A DNA stretch of 64,000 nucleotides from Lysinibacillus sp. PLM2 (GTDB taxonomy: Bacteria > Bacillota > Bacilli > Bacillales_A > Planococcaceae), in the NCBI GenBank assembly GCA_023168345.1, contig AP025689.1:680001-744000 (forward strand), read 5' to 3'. Made by a program: the position numbers and the translations under genes. Position 1 is the first letter of the stretch, and every line of letters starts with the position of its first letter. Of the stretch, positions 8,761-17,820 are shown one piece after another. The notes below the pieces were generated by a model. That model was not told the DNA's origin, made no database searches, and saw only the letters and a list, made by a program, of their open reading frames with translations.

Positions 8761-10255
8761 TTCAAATTTATTAGCAAGAAATGCCCGTAAATATCCGACA
8801 AATGAAGCAGTCATTTGTCATGGAAGAAGAGTGACTTATAAAGAGTTAGATGACCAAGTGAATCGTTTTAGTAATGCCTTAAAAGACTTAGGTATTCATC
8901 AGGGAGATAAGGTATTAATCTATATGCCAAATGTATTGGAGTTTGTCGTTAGCTATTTTGCTATTCAGCGAATTGGAGCCATTGTAGTCCCAGTCAATGC
9001 GAAGTTTACATTAACAGAGGTGAAGTATGTTGCAGAACATGCAGAAGCATCGGTTATTATTGTCCATGAAGCAATTTTTTCTGCTGTTGAAAAGATTTTA
9101 AATGTCAATATAAAGATTAAAACAGGAGCAGCACAGGAAGGGTGGTACAGCTACAACGATTTAATTGTAAGCGGTAACAATAATGAGGTGGATTGCTGTT
9201 TAAAAGAAGATGATCTCTCAACAATTCTATACACATCAGGAACGACAGGGAAACCTAAAGGGGTACTTTTTAGCTATCGCAATATATTAGCAGTTGCACA
9301 TATGATTGCTATTGAAATGGAAGTAAAGCCAGAAAGCCGTATGCTACTAATGATGCCACTTACACATTCAGCTCCACTACATTTATTCCTTATGTCAGCA
9401 GTATTAGTGGGTGCGACTAATGTTCTAACACCTACATTCACACCAGATTTATTCATTGATTCAATTGAAAATGAAAAAACAACTCACTTCTTTGGAGCGC
9501 CAGTTGCTTACTTAGTTACTGCATCTCACCCAAGACTTCAAACGGCTGATTTATCTTCAATGAAATGGTGGGTTTATGGAGGCGCACCACTTTCAATAAA
9601 AGAAGTACGTCATTTACAACAAGCATTCCAAACAGAAAACCTAACTTGTGTATATGGCTTAACAGAAGGTGGTCCTTCTGGTTCAATACTATTTGGTTAT
9701 GAGCATAAAGATAAAGCTGGTAGTATTGGAAAACGAGCACCCTTTGGAACAGAACTCCGTATTGTGAATGAAAACGGAGAAGACGTGGTGGTAGGGGAAG
9801 TTGGTGAGGTGGTCTTATATGGTGAGGGGAACATGGTAGGCTATTACCGCGATGAGGAAGCAACGAAAGCAGCATTTTTAGGAGAATGGGTAAGAACTGG
9901 TGATTTAGCGCGTTATGATGAGGAAGGCTATATTTGGATTGTAGATCGTAAAAAAGATGTCATTATCTCTGGAGGAGTAAATATTTACCCAAAAGAAATA
10001 GAAGACCGTATTCTACAATTTGAGGGCATTGTTGAAGTAGCTGTTGTTGGGGTTCCACATGAAGAATGGGGTGAAACGGTTAAAGCAATTTACGCAGCAA
10101 AAAAACAAATTGATGAACAAGAGCTAAAAGATTATTTATCACAGCATTTAGCCAAGTATAAAATCCCCCGCATATATGAACAAGTAGAAGCCCTTCCTCG
10201 TAATGCATCTGGGAAAATATTAAAGCAACAACTGAAACAGCAGGTGGTGAGCTAA
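8753..10255 (+). CDS. acyl-CoA synthetase (AMP-forming)
   Basis: A 500-residue member of the ANL superfamily that activates a carboxylic acid to acyl-CoA via an acyl-adenylate. Motifs in order: the P-loop-like LYTSGTTGKPKG (about residue 160), the YGLTEGGPSG adenine motif, the hinge RTGDLARYDEEGYI, DRKKDVIISGGVNIYPKEIE, and the catalytic Lys in PRNASGKILKQQ near the C terminus. Similarity is greatest to medium/long-chain or branched-chain fatty acid ligases; the exact chain length cannot be told. The ATG at 8753 is chosen over 8747 because of the AAAGGGAGA spacing. Overlaps the following dehydrogenase by one base (TAATG). Confidence 0.88.
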   Translation: MNSSNLLARNARKYPTNEAVICHGRRVTYKELDDQVNRFSNALKDLGIHQGDKVLIYMPNVLEFVVSYFAIQRIGAIVVPVNAKFTLTEVKYVAEHAEASVIIVHEAIFSAVEKILNVNIKIKTGAAQEGWYSYNDLIVSGNNNEVDCCLKEDDLSTILYTSGTTGKPKGVLFSYRNILAVAHMIAIEMEVKPESRMLLMMPLTHSAPLHLFLMSAVLVGATNVLTPTFTPDLFIDSIENEKTTHFFGAPVAYLVTASHPRLQTADLSSMKWWVYGGAPLSIKEVRHLQQAFQTENLTCVYGLTEGGPSGSILFGYEHKDKAGSIGKRAPFGTELRIVNENGEDVVVGEVGEVVLYGEGNMVGYYRDEEATKAAFLGEWVRTGDLARYDEEGYIWIVDRKKDVIISGGVNIYPKEIEDRILQFEGIVEVAVVGVPHEEWGETVKAIYAAKKQIDEQELKDYLSQHLAKYKIPRIYEQVEALPRNASGKILKQQLKQQVVS

Positions 10256-11922
10256 TGAAGGTATTACAGTCAAAGGTAGAACGAGAAACGAATTTTTTTA
10301 CAAATGATGATACGCTTCATAAAATATTGGAACAAATGCTAGAATCAGAGCTTTATGATTTTGCCGAAAGAGAATTGGATGATTTCGGAAAGCTTGTTGC
10401 TGGTGAGATTGATGTACGGGCAAAGCACTCTGATCGTGAAGGTAGACCTCGTTTGGAACGTTACAACAAATTCGGTGATGAGGTTTCAGAAGTTTGGGTG
10501 AATGAAGGCTATAAGAAATCAATTGAACAAATTTATAACACAGGGATCGTTGGATATGTGCATAAAGAGATTCCACAGTTGGGGAGAAAAGGGAACTATG
10601 TTTATAGTTTTGCGCAAGGTTATTTACTATCCCAAGCGGAACCAGGAATTTATTGTCCTGTGACGCTAACAATGGCAACAGCATATTTATTTGACCAATA
10701 TGCAGATGAAGCGTTGAAAGCGAAGTTTCTTCCACATGTCTGTTCAACGGGAGATGTGAAATTGTATGAAGGAGCTACGTTCTTAACGGAACGTCAAGGT
10801 GGTTCAGACGTAGGAGCGAATGTTGTGGAGGCGCGTTTCGATGGAGAAAATTATCGCCTTTACGGTGAAAAATATTTCGCATCTAATGCGGGGATGTGCG
10901 GGGTAGCAATGGTATTGGCCCGTATACCTGGTGCAACATCTGGTACAAAAGGGTTAACCCTTTTTGCTGTGCCTTGGCGAAATGATGATGGATCTGTAAA
11001 CGGTATACGCATTCGTAGATTAAAAGATAAACTGGGGGTTCGTGCAGTTCCTTCTGGAGAAGTGGAATTCGATGGCGCAATTGGCTATGTTGTAGGTGAA
11101 TCGAACAAAGGAATTTATTATGTGCTTGAAGCTTTAAATCTCTCAAGAATTTGTAATGCAATTGCTTCTGTCGGGATTATGCGTCGAGCTTATTCGGAAG
11201 CAAAACATTACCTTTCAAATCGAGAGGCATTTGGAGAGGTATTAACCAATTATCCGATGATACAAGATTCACTTTCAAAGTTTGCAGCAAAAGTCCATGT
11301 GGAAGTAGCGACAACCTTTGATCTAATTCAATTGTATGATGTCGTAACAAGTGGTAATGGTTCAGAAAGGGACATCATTTTGAATCGTTTGAATATCGCC
11401 ATTATAAAAAAAGAAACGGCAGAGCAAGCGGTAAAATATGCAAGCGAGGCGATAGAACTCCATGGGGGAAATGGCTATATTGAAGATTTTGTAACACCAA
11501 GGCTACTAAGAGATGCGCAAGTATTAACGGTTTGGGAGGGGACGGCAAACATCTTAGCACTAGAGGTCATCCGTTTATTCAAAAAATTTAGAGCACATGA
11601 ACTGTTCATAACTGAAATGAATAATCGTTTATCAAAAATAAGAAACAATCCACTTAAAGTCATTGTGCAGGAGAAATTAACGGAATTGGAAGATCAGCTA
11701 AAAATCTTTGCATCTTTAGATGATGCTATGCAAACCTTTGAAGGTAAAAAAATAGCAGAAAAGATGGCGCTAATGTATGAAAGTGTTGTGGCAGTGGAAT
11801 GGGCAGATAAATATGGTGGAAAATACGAAAAGCTTGCAGAGATCTATTTAGAGGATGGTTGGGGACTTCGGAAATTAGGAGATCCGATGAAAACAGTCCA
11901 ATACTTTGCAGATATTGTATAG
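10255..11922 (+). CDS. AidB-like acyl-CoA dehydrogenase
   Basis: A 555-residue flavoprotein, longer than ordinary acyl-CoA dehydrogenases (about 380) and close to the AidB/isovaleryl-like branch. Visible: FAD-binding segment TFLTERQGGSDVGANV (near 175), the middle beta domain, ALNLSRICNAIASVGIMRRAY, LHGGNGYIEDF, and TVWEGTANILALEV, where Glu sits at the usual catalytic-base position. A C-terminal helical extension of about 110 residues follows. It would oxidise the acyl-CoA made by the preceding synthetase and pass electrons to ETF; the true substrate is unknown. AidB itself is a stress flavoprotein, so a dehydrogenase role is likely but not certain. Confidence 0.82.
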   Translation: MKVLQSKVERETNFFTNDDTLHKILEQMLESELYDFAERELDDFGKLVAGEIDVRAKHSDREGRPRLERYNKFGDEVSEVWVNEGYKKSIEQIYNTGIVGYVHKEIPQLGRKGNYVYSFAQGYLLSQAEPGIYCPVTLTMATAYLFDQYADEALKAKFLPHVCSTGDVKLYEGATFLTERQGGSDVGANVVEARFDGENYRLYGEKYFASNAGMCGVAMVLARIPGATSGTKGLTLFAVPWRNDDGSVNGIRIRRLKDKLGVRAVPSGEVEFDGAIGYVVGESNKGIYYVLEALNLSRICNAIASVGIMRRAYSEAKHYLSNREAFGEVLTNYPMIQDSLSKFAAKVHVEVATTFDLIQLYDVVTSGNGSERDIILNRLNIAIIKKETAEQAVKYASEAIELHGGNGYIEDFVTPRLLRDAQVLTVWEGTANILALEVIRLFKKFRAHELFITEMNNRLSKIRNNPLKVIVQEKLTELEDQLKIFASLDDAMQTFEGKKIAEKMALMYESVVAVEWADKYGGKYEKLAEIYLEDGWGLRKLGDPMKTVQYFADIV

Positions 11923-11961
11923 GTAAATTTTTATTAAAATGTAATAGATTCAATAGTAACG

Positions 11962-11991
11962 CGCAAAGTAATAAATTTACTTTGCGTTTTT
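11962..11991 (+). terminator. intrinsic terminator of the MerR operon; intron target
   Basis: A perfect 10-bp stem CGCAAAGTAA / TTACTTTGCG, a 5-nt loop and T5. The intron begins 8 nt after the stem. Confidence 0.88.
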
Positions 11992-11994
11992 ATT

Positions 11995-13852
11995 GTGTGC
12001 CAGGCATGGCAACTATCTAGGTGGTGAAAGTCCACTGTGGGGGTACACATCGACCAACCACTAAGGAAGCGCAAGGTACTTATCGTGAGATAAGGGCTGG
12101 AGGAAGCGTGGAATAAAATCTTGGCTCGACGAACAGAAATCTGATACCAAGGCTCTACAAAGGGATAAGGCTCCAATACAAGTCAAAGTCCAAAAGATGT
12201 GCGTAACTTTGTAGGGTAAATCAGGCGAGTAAAAGAGGAAAGATAGTTGTCTTACCCTGGGAGGTCTTGCGGATGTATAAAAAATACAGTCGAAAACGGT
12301 TAGTCGCAAGAAGTCAGCAGAAGCCATAGTAATGACCATTGGTCATGAAGGGCCGAACAATTTATAGTGTTTCAACACCACAAATGCGTAAGCGACGGAC
12401 TCCGAATGTGTTAATGGTGAAAGTATGAGCGTATCTCAAATGATAACCAAAATGGAGGTATTACTTACTACGTGAGAGGAAATGGAGAAACGAGTGTGCA
12501 ACTTTTAGAAAAGATTCTAAGCAATCAAAATATGAATGAAGCCTACTTACGTGTCTATAGAAATAAAGGTGCAAGTGGGGTCGATGGAATAACGGTTGAT
12601 GAACTTAAACAGTATCTGAAAGAGAACAAGGATGAACTACGTCAGCGCATCAGAACTAGAAAATACCAACCACAAGCTGCCTTACGAGTGGAAATCCCAA
12701 AAGAAAATGGAAAGATGCGCAAACTGGGAATACCAACAGTAGTGGATAGGGTGGTTCAACAGGCAATTCATCAAGTACTCAGTCCGATATTTGAAAAAGA
12801 GTTTAGTGAATACAGTTACGGTTTTAGACCAAATAGAAGTTGTGAGATGGCAATCATAAAAAGTCTCGAATTTCTGAATGATGGATACGATTGGATAGTG
12901 GACATTGACCTTGAAAGATTTTTCGACACAGTCAACCATGATAAACTCATGCGAATCATATCCAATACAATCGATGATGGAGATGTCATTTCTTTAATTA
13001 GAAAATACTTGGTCAGTGGGGTCTTGGTAAAGGGTAAATATGAGGAAACACCGATTGGAACTCCGCAAGGAGGAAACCTCAGTCCACTATTAAGTAACAT
13101 AATGTTGAATGAACTGGACAAGGAACTAGAAAGTAGAGGACTCCATTTCGTGAGATATGCGGATGACGCTCTTATCTTTGTGAAGAGTGAGAAAGCTGCA
13201 AATAGAGTGATGGAATCAGTCGTGAAGTTTATAGAAAAGAAATTAGGGCTGATAGTCAATGCAGAAAAGAGTAAAATCGCTCGTCCAAAAGACTTAAAAT
13301 TCCTGGGGTTTGGATATTACTACGATTCAAAAGACAAGAAATATCAAGTTCGACCACATACAATCTCAGTACAGAAATTTAAAAGGAAACTTCGACAACT
13401 AACAAAGCGAAACTGGAGCATTCCGTTAGACTACCGAATATTGAAACTAAAACAAGTAATATTTGGTTGGGTAAATTACTTTAGAACTGCAAACATGAAA
13501 ACGGCTATGCGTGAAATTGATAAGAAACTACGCTCAAGAATAAGAGTAATCATTTGGAAACAGTGGAAGGTACCAAGAAAACAGATAAGGTCACTAATCC
13601 AATTGGGGATACCCGAAGAAGAAGCCAAGGGCTTAACATTCTGTAGGAAAGGTTATCGATTTATCGGATTATCTAAAGTTGTTCAAAGAGCAATTTCAAA
13701 TAAAAGGCTAGAGCAGGGGGAATACCCTCTGCTCTACAACGTTACTTAAAAGTACACACTGTAATATGAATTGAAACGCCGTATACGAGATCCGTACGTA
13801 CGGTGTTGTGAGAGGGGCGAAAATTAGTTAACTTATTTTCCCTCTACTCGAT
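11995..13852 (+). mobile_element. group IIC intron
   Basis: The 5' end GTGTGCCAGGCATGG matches the GUGYG start and early domain I of IIC introns such as the Oceanobacillus iheyensis intron used in crystallography. Near the 3' end is a domain V (about 13777-13806: GCCGTATACGAG … CCGTACGTACGGTG) and a domain VI hairpin (GAGAGGG … CCCTCTACTCGAT) ending in AT at 13852. The encoded maturase lacks an endonuclease domain, as in class C. The element sits 8 nt downstream of a terminator stem, the preferred IIC insertion context. Total about 1.86 kb; it looks intact. Confidence 0.92.
12472..13749 (+). CDS. ltrA: group II intron reverse transcriptase/maturase
   Basis: A 425-residue intron-encoded protein. 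The reverse transcriptase palm and fingers carry the catalytic Y229-A-D-D motif (FVRYADDALIF), plus KGASGVDGI, SYGFRPNRS and GTPQGGNLSPLL. The X/maturase thumb region follows (LKQVIFGWVNYFRTANM). There is no C-terminal HNH zinc-finger endonuclease, consistent with class C. It would assist splicing and reverse-splice the intron into new sites by target-primed synthesis. The start is ambiguous: GTG 12472 has GGAGGT 12 nt upstream, while GTG 12496 (giving MQLLEKILSNQN, the usual IIC start) has GGAG 8 nt upstream. Confidence 0.93.
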   Translation: MRGNGETSVQLLEKILSNQNMNEAYLRVYRNKGASGVDGITVDELKQYLKENKDELRQRIRTRKYQPQAALRVEIPKENGKMRKLGIPTVVDRVVQQAIHQVLSPIFEKEFSEYSYGFRPNRSCEMAIIKSLEFLNDGYDWIVDIDLERFFDTVNHDKLMRIISNTIDDGDVISLIRKYLVSGVLVKGKYEETPIGTPQGGNLSPLLSNIMLNELDKELESRGLHFVRYADDALIFVKSEKAANRVMESVVKFIEKKLGLIVNAEKSKIARPKDLKFLGFGYYYDSKDKKYQVRPHTISVQKFKRKLRQLTKRNWSIPLDYRILKLKQVIFGWVNYFRTANMKTAMREIDKKLRSRIRVIIWKQWKVPRKQIRSLIQLGIPEEEAKGLTFCRKGYRFIGLSKVVQRAISNKRLEQGEYPLLYNVT

Positions 13853-13935
13853 TGTCGTTAATGATAATTTATTGGTTAATTCCTACAATATTTTAAAAAC
13901 TTTATAATTCCGATAAAAAAACCTTGAAATACCTA

Positions 13936-13964
13936 TTGACGAAAAAATAATCTGAAAGTAAAAT
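13936..13964 (+). promoter_or_regulatory. sigma-A promoter of the monooxygenase/ABC operon
   Basis: TTGACG (13936-13941), a 17-nt spacer and TAAAAT (13959-13964), outside the intron. About 100 nt of leader follow, with a hairpin CCGACTTTTCTTA / AAAAAGTAGG (13980-14006) ahead of the AGGAGGA ribosome binding site. The leader does not match the S-box, T-box or other riboswitches I know. Confidence 0.68.
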
Positions 13965-14067
13965 CAATTCAAATAGTTAACCGACTTTTCTTAGTGAAAA
14001 AGTAGGCATTAACAAATCCGGATTATAAAATTTAACTCTCAGGACGAGAAGAGGAGGATCTGACGTT

Positions 14068-15276
14068 ATGAAGGATCTGTTCATAAAGACTGACAAACAA
14101 AGCGATTGGCTAGAAAAATTATCAACACTAGAAGAATCATTTAAAGGGAATGCACAGCAAATTGATGAGGAATCAAGCTTCCCAAGTGAGCACATTCAAG
14201 CGTTAAGAGAAATTGGCTATACGAAAATTACATTGCCAAAAGAACTAGGTGGAGAAGGCTTAAGTTTATATGAAACAATCTCACTCCAGGAAACACTAGG
14301 GAGCTATGATGGTAGCACGGCACTGGCAACAGCCTGGACTTTACTTACGGTTGGAGAATTGTTCGAAAATGAATATTGGGATACTTCAAAATTAAAGACT
14401 TTTGCAAAAGCGGTAGAGCAAGGTGCCATTATTAATCGTGCGGTAAGTGAAGTGGCAACTGGAAGCCCTATTCGTGGTGGCCGTCCAGGAACACAGGCAG
14501 TTCGTGAAGGGAATAAATGGGTGATTAATGGACGGAAAAGTTATACAACTGGCTCACCTGAACTTGATTACTTCTTAACATCTGCATGGATTGAGGAAAA
14601 AGAAAAGGTTGGATTTTTCTTAATTCATAAAGATACTCCTGGTTTGTCTATTGATGAAACATGGGATGTAATCGCAATGCGTGGAACAGGAAGCCACGAC
14701 TTAGTGCTTAACAATGTAACAGTTGATGAATCAGATTTAGTAGAACTTCCAACATACAACACTGGGTTTAAATTGAATGGGTGGTTACTTCTAATCCCTG
14801 CAACATATTTAGGTATTGCTCAAGCAGCACGTGACTATGCACTTCGATTTGCTAACACACATTCACCAAACAGCATTAAAGGAACGATTGCAACATTACC
14901 AAATGTTCAAAGTTACCTTGGCGAAATCGAATTGGAGCTTGCAACGGCCAGATTTGCACTTTATGGCGCAGCACAAAGCTATCAAGATTCAAAACGAAAA
15001 GAAGCTGAAGGTCATACGCTAACGGAGGATGAAGGGAACATCATCATAAATGCTGTAAATACAGCAAAACATGTTGTGACAAATGCGGCATTAAAGGTTG
15101 TTGATAAAGCGATGCGAGTAGTTGGAGCAAAAAGCTTACAACGCTCAAATCCGCTTCAACGCTATTATCGTGATGTTCGTGCAGGACTACACAATCCACC
15201 AATGGATGATATTACAATTAAAAAATTAGCGGAATTCGCATTAAAACAAGATGAAATAAAAAAGGGGAATGAATAA
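14068..15276 (+). CDS. acyl-CoA dehydrogenase-like flavin monooxygenase (YdbM/SfnB type)
   Basis: A 402-residue protein with the acyl-CoA dehydrogenase fold: N-terminal helices (LPKELGGEGLSLYE), middle beta domain (INGRKSYTTGSPELDYFL; MRGTGSHDLVLNNVTVD) and C-terminal helices. The end, RYYRDVRAGLHNPPMDD, is the signature of the DszC/SfnB monooxygenase-like branch and replaces the catalytic-Glu loop of true dehydrogenases. B. subtilis YdbM, a sulfur-regulated relative, is similar in type. The gene abuts an amino-acid ABC transporter (1 nt gap), so desulfurisation or oxidation of an imported organosulfur compound is inferred, not shown. Confidence 0.78.
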   Translation: MKDLFIKTDKQSDWLEKLSTLEESFKGNAQQIDEESSFPSEHIQALREIGYTKITLPKELGGEGLSLYETISLQETLGSYDGSTALATAWTLLTVGELFENEYWDTSKLKTFAKAVEQGAIINRAVSEVATGSPIRGGRPGTQAVREGNKWVINGRKSYTTGSPELDYFLTSAWIEEKEKVGFFLIHKDTPGLSIDETWDVIAMRGTGSHDLVLNNVTVDESDLVELPTYNTGFKLNGWLLLIPATYLGIAQAARDYALRFANTHSPNSIKGTIATLPNVQSYLGEIELELATARFALYGAAQSYQDSKRKEAEGHTLTEDEGNIIINAVNTAKHVVTNAALKVVDKAMRVVGAKSLQRSNPLQRYYRDVRAGLHNPPMDDITIKKLAEFALKQDEIKKGNE

Positions 15277-15277
15277 T

Positions 15278-16150
15278 ATGAAGTTCAATAAATTATTAAA
15301 ATTTGCTGCAGTTGGTTTCGCCTCAATCTCTATTTTAGCTGCATGTGGAAGTGGCGGTAGCGAACAATCTTCAGGAGCAGCTGCAGAAGGTGGCGGCGAA
15401 GTTCGTACAATAAAAGTGGCTTACGACCAAGCTAGTAAACCAATGACTTATATTGATGAAAACGGAAATGCAACAGGCTATGATGTCGAAGTAATGAAAT
15501 TAGTTGATGAACTTTTACCGGAGTATCAATTTGAATACGTAGGAACAACAAGTGATGACTTATTAATTGGTGTTGAACAAGGAAAATATCATGTGGGTGT
15601 TAAAAATGCCTTTTGGACAGAAGAACGTTCACAAAAATTCATCTACCCAGAAGAATTTTTAGGATTAAGTAGTGCAGGGCTTGTACTAAAGAAAGAAAAT
15701 GAAAACATTAAAAACTTAAGCGACTTTGCATCTGCAGGTATGACACTTGCTCCAATCGCAGCAAACAATGCACAATATACAGTTATTGCTGAATACAACG
15801 AGGCTAACCCAGATAATCCAGTAAAGCTTCAAGCTGGTGAAGAGTTTACAGTAGACGTAGTTCAATGGGTGAATGAAGGTCGTGTCGATGGTGGGGTTAT
15901 TATCGAAGGTGCATTTAAAGGTCAAGTATTAGAGGAGAACGGTCCTTACTACAACTTAAAAGATGAAGTAGTCTACAATGAATTCGCAGTAATTAAAACT
16001 TGGCCATTATTCAACAAAAATGAAGCAGATTTTGCAAAAGCTTACGACGAAGCTATTAAACAATTAAAAGAAACAGATAAACTACGTGAGTTAAGTATCG
16101 AATTTTATGGTAGAGATTTATTCGAAGTATTAGATCAAGTAGAACGATAA
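15278..16150 (+). CDS. amino-acid ABC transporter substrate-binding lipoprotein
   Basis: A 290-residue family 3 solute-binding protein. A lipoprotein signal peptide ends at the lipobox LAAC, with Cys23 as the lipidated residue, followed by a Gly/Ser/Glu-rich tether. The bilobed domain shows KVAYDQASKPMTYIDENGNATGYDVEVMK and GVKNAFWTEERSQKF. The ATG at 15278 is chosen because AAAGGGG lies 10 nt before it; the in-frame ATG at 15269 overlaps the upstream stop and is too close. It would capture a polar amino acid, perhaps cystine or a sulfur derivative given the neighbouring enzyme. Confidence 0.88.
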   Translation: MKFNKLLKFAAVGFASISILAACGSGGSEQSSGAAAEGGGEVRTIKVAYDQASKPMTYIDENGNATGYDVEVMKLVDELLPEYQFEYVGTTSDDLLIGVEQGKYHVGVKNAFWTEERSQKFIYPEEFLGLSSAGLVLKKENENIKNLSDFASAGMTLAPIAANNAQYTVIAEYNEANPDNPVKLQAGEEFTVDVVQWVNEGRVDGGVIIEGAFKGQVLEENGPYYNLKDEVVYNEFAVIKTWPLFNKNEADFAKAYDEAIKQLKETDKLRELSIEFYGRDLFEVLDQVER

Positions 16151-16161
16151 TTAAATATCGT

Positions 16162-16202
16162 AAGGGCTGCCAGCAGTCAGATGCTAGGGAGCCCTTTCTA
16201 TA
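16162..16202 (+). terminator. imperfect terminator/attenuator after the binding protein
   Basis: AAGGGCT … AGCCCTT with a weak inner stem and a short T-run. It would make less permease than binding protein mRNA, a common arrangement in ABC operons. Confidence 0.55.
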
Positions 16203-16362
16203 TCTATGATAGGTTTGTTCAACTGTTAAATTAAAAAACATGGAACAAGCATATATTTTTGCTTTTACTTTTTTTACAAAAGATGTATGAAATGAAAAGT
16301 ATAGAGTTGACTATGATTCTAGTAATAGCTAGATTTTATGGTATGGAAAGTGGTGAAGTTAG

Positions 16363-17073
16363 GTGGAAAAATATTTCGATATAAATTACCTGTGGACGGC
16401 GCTTCCTCAGCTATTACCTTATCTTTGGATTACATTATTCGTTGCTGCATTAGCCGTTATTTTTGGTAGTTTATTAGGTTTAGTAATTGCAGTTTTTAAA
16501 TTATCGAAAAATCGATTTTTACGTTTTCTTGCAAATAGCTATATTACGATAATGCGTTGTACGCCTTCAATAGTATTGCTGTTTCTTGTATATTATGGGA
16601 TTCCCGCTTTTGCAGACTACTTCTTTGGCATCTATCTACAAGATGTACATACAGGGGTATTTGTTGTCATAACATTCAGCTTGCAGTTTGCTGCGATGAT
16701 GGCAGAAGTAATCCGCTCAGCTTATTTAGCAGTCGATAAAGGTCAATACGAGGCTGCGGTAAGTGTTGGATTGACACCATTCCAAGCGATGAGACGAATC
16801 ATTTTCCCGCAGGCTGTTGTAATCGCGTTGCCGAACTTCGGTAACGGATTAATCTCTGTCTTACAAGAAGGTGCACTTGCTTATACAATCGGATTTATTG
16901 ACATCGTTGGAAAAGCAAATTTAATTATCGCTAATAATTACAATACACACACATTAGAAATATACATTGCGCTAGCTGTATTCTATTGGGTACTTTCAAT
17001 CACAATTGAGAAGTTCTTTACAAAGCTTGAAAAAGTGTTCAGTAAAGGGCAACGTTCATTAAAGACTAGTTAA
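16363..17073 (+). CDS. amino-acid ABC transporter permease, subunit 1
   Basis: A 236-residue inner-membrane permease of the His/Glu/Gln/Arg family with about five membrane segments. The ATPase-contact EAA loop is visible as YEAAVSVGLTPFQAMRRIIFPQA. Translation starts at GTG with a GGTGA site upstream. It follows the binding protein after a 212-nt gap with an attenuator-like hairpin, and pairs with the second permease 15 nt downstream to form the heterodimeric channel. Confidence 0.88.
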   Translation: MEKYFDINYLWTALPQLLPYLWITLFVAALAVIFGSLLGLVIAVFKLSKNRFLRFLANSYITIMRCTPSIVLLFLVYYGIPAFADYFFGIYLQDVHTGVFVVITFSLQFAAMMAEVIRSAYLAVDKGQYEAAVSVGLTPFQAMRRIIFPQAVVIALPNFGNGLISVLQEGALAYTIGFIDIVGKANLIIANNYNTHTLEIYIALAVFYWVLSITIEKFFTKLEKVFSKGQRSLKTS

Positions 17074-17088
17074 GGAGGCGAAAAAAGG

Positions 17089-17808
17089 ATGAACTCAAGC
17101 TTTATCAATATGGAATTTTTAATTGATACATTTTTTGTTGCATTGAGCGGTGTTCCTGTTGCTCTTCTTGTAACAGTCGTGGCAATGGCGATTGCACTAC
17201 CCATCGGATTTTTCCTTGCCTTAACGAGAATAAATGAAATACCTGTATTAAATGGTTTTACAAAGGTTTATGTATCGTTTGTAAGAGGAACTCCAATTAT
17301 CATTCAAATCTTTGTTTTATATAGTATTATTCCACTTATCCTTGCAGGGATCTTTGAAAAATATAATATTGATTTCCCAATCTATGAAGTAAATCCATTG
17401 TGGTATGCATTTATTATCTTTTCTTTCAATACGGCTGCGATTTTAGTAGAAGTATTTCGATCTGCATTGAAAACGGTTAGTGCTGGGCAATTAGAAGCTG
17501 CACATGTTGTTGGGTTAACAACTGCTCAAGCCTATCGTCGTATTATCATTCCGCAAATGCTTGTATCTGCCATGCCAAACTTATGTAATGCGACGATTAA
17601 TTTAATAAAAGCAACATCTCTTGGATATGCCATTTCATTACAAGAAATCACATTAAAAGCGAAGGTAGAAGCAAATGTTGGATACAACTATTTAGAGGCA
17701 TATATTGATATCTTTATCGTTTATTTGATTCTATGTATTACGGTTGAATATTTATTTAAAGTGGCTGAAAAACGATTAAGTCGCTACAAAGCGCCGGTAA
17801 CTGCCTAA
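17089..17808 (+). CDS. amino-acid ABC transporter permease, subunit 2
   Basis: A 239-residue membrane protein of the same family, with the EAA loop LEAAHVVGLTTAQAYRRIIIPQM and about five hydrophobic helices. A strong AAGGAGG site precedes the ATG. The ATPase gene starts 12 nt after its stop, so the three are co-translated. Distinct sequence from subunit 1 indicates a heterodimeric translocation pore. Confidence 0.88.
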   Translation: MNSSFINMEFLIDTFFVALSGVPVALLVTVVAMAIALPIGFFLALTRINEIPVLNGFTKVYVSFVRGTPIIIQIFVLYSIIPLILAGIFEKYNIDFPIYEVNPLWYAFIIFSFNTAAILVEVFRSALKTVSAGQLEAAHVVGLTTAQAYRRIIIPQMLVSAMPNLCNATINLIKATSLGYAISLQEITLKAKVEANVGYNYLEAYIDIFIVYLILCITVEYLFKVAEKRLSRYKAPVTA

Positions 17809-17820
17809 GGAGGGGTAACA

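Noticed and set aside
13965-14067. S-box (SAM) riboswitch or T-box ahead of the monooxygenase gene
   Set aside because: Neither the S-box core nor the T-box TGGNACC element is present.
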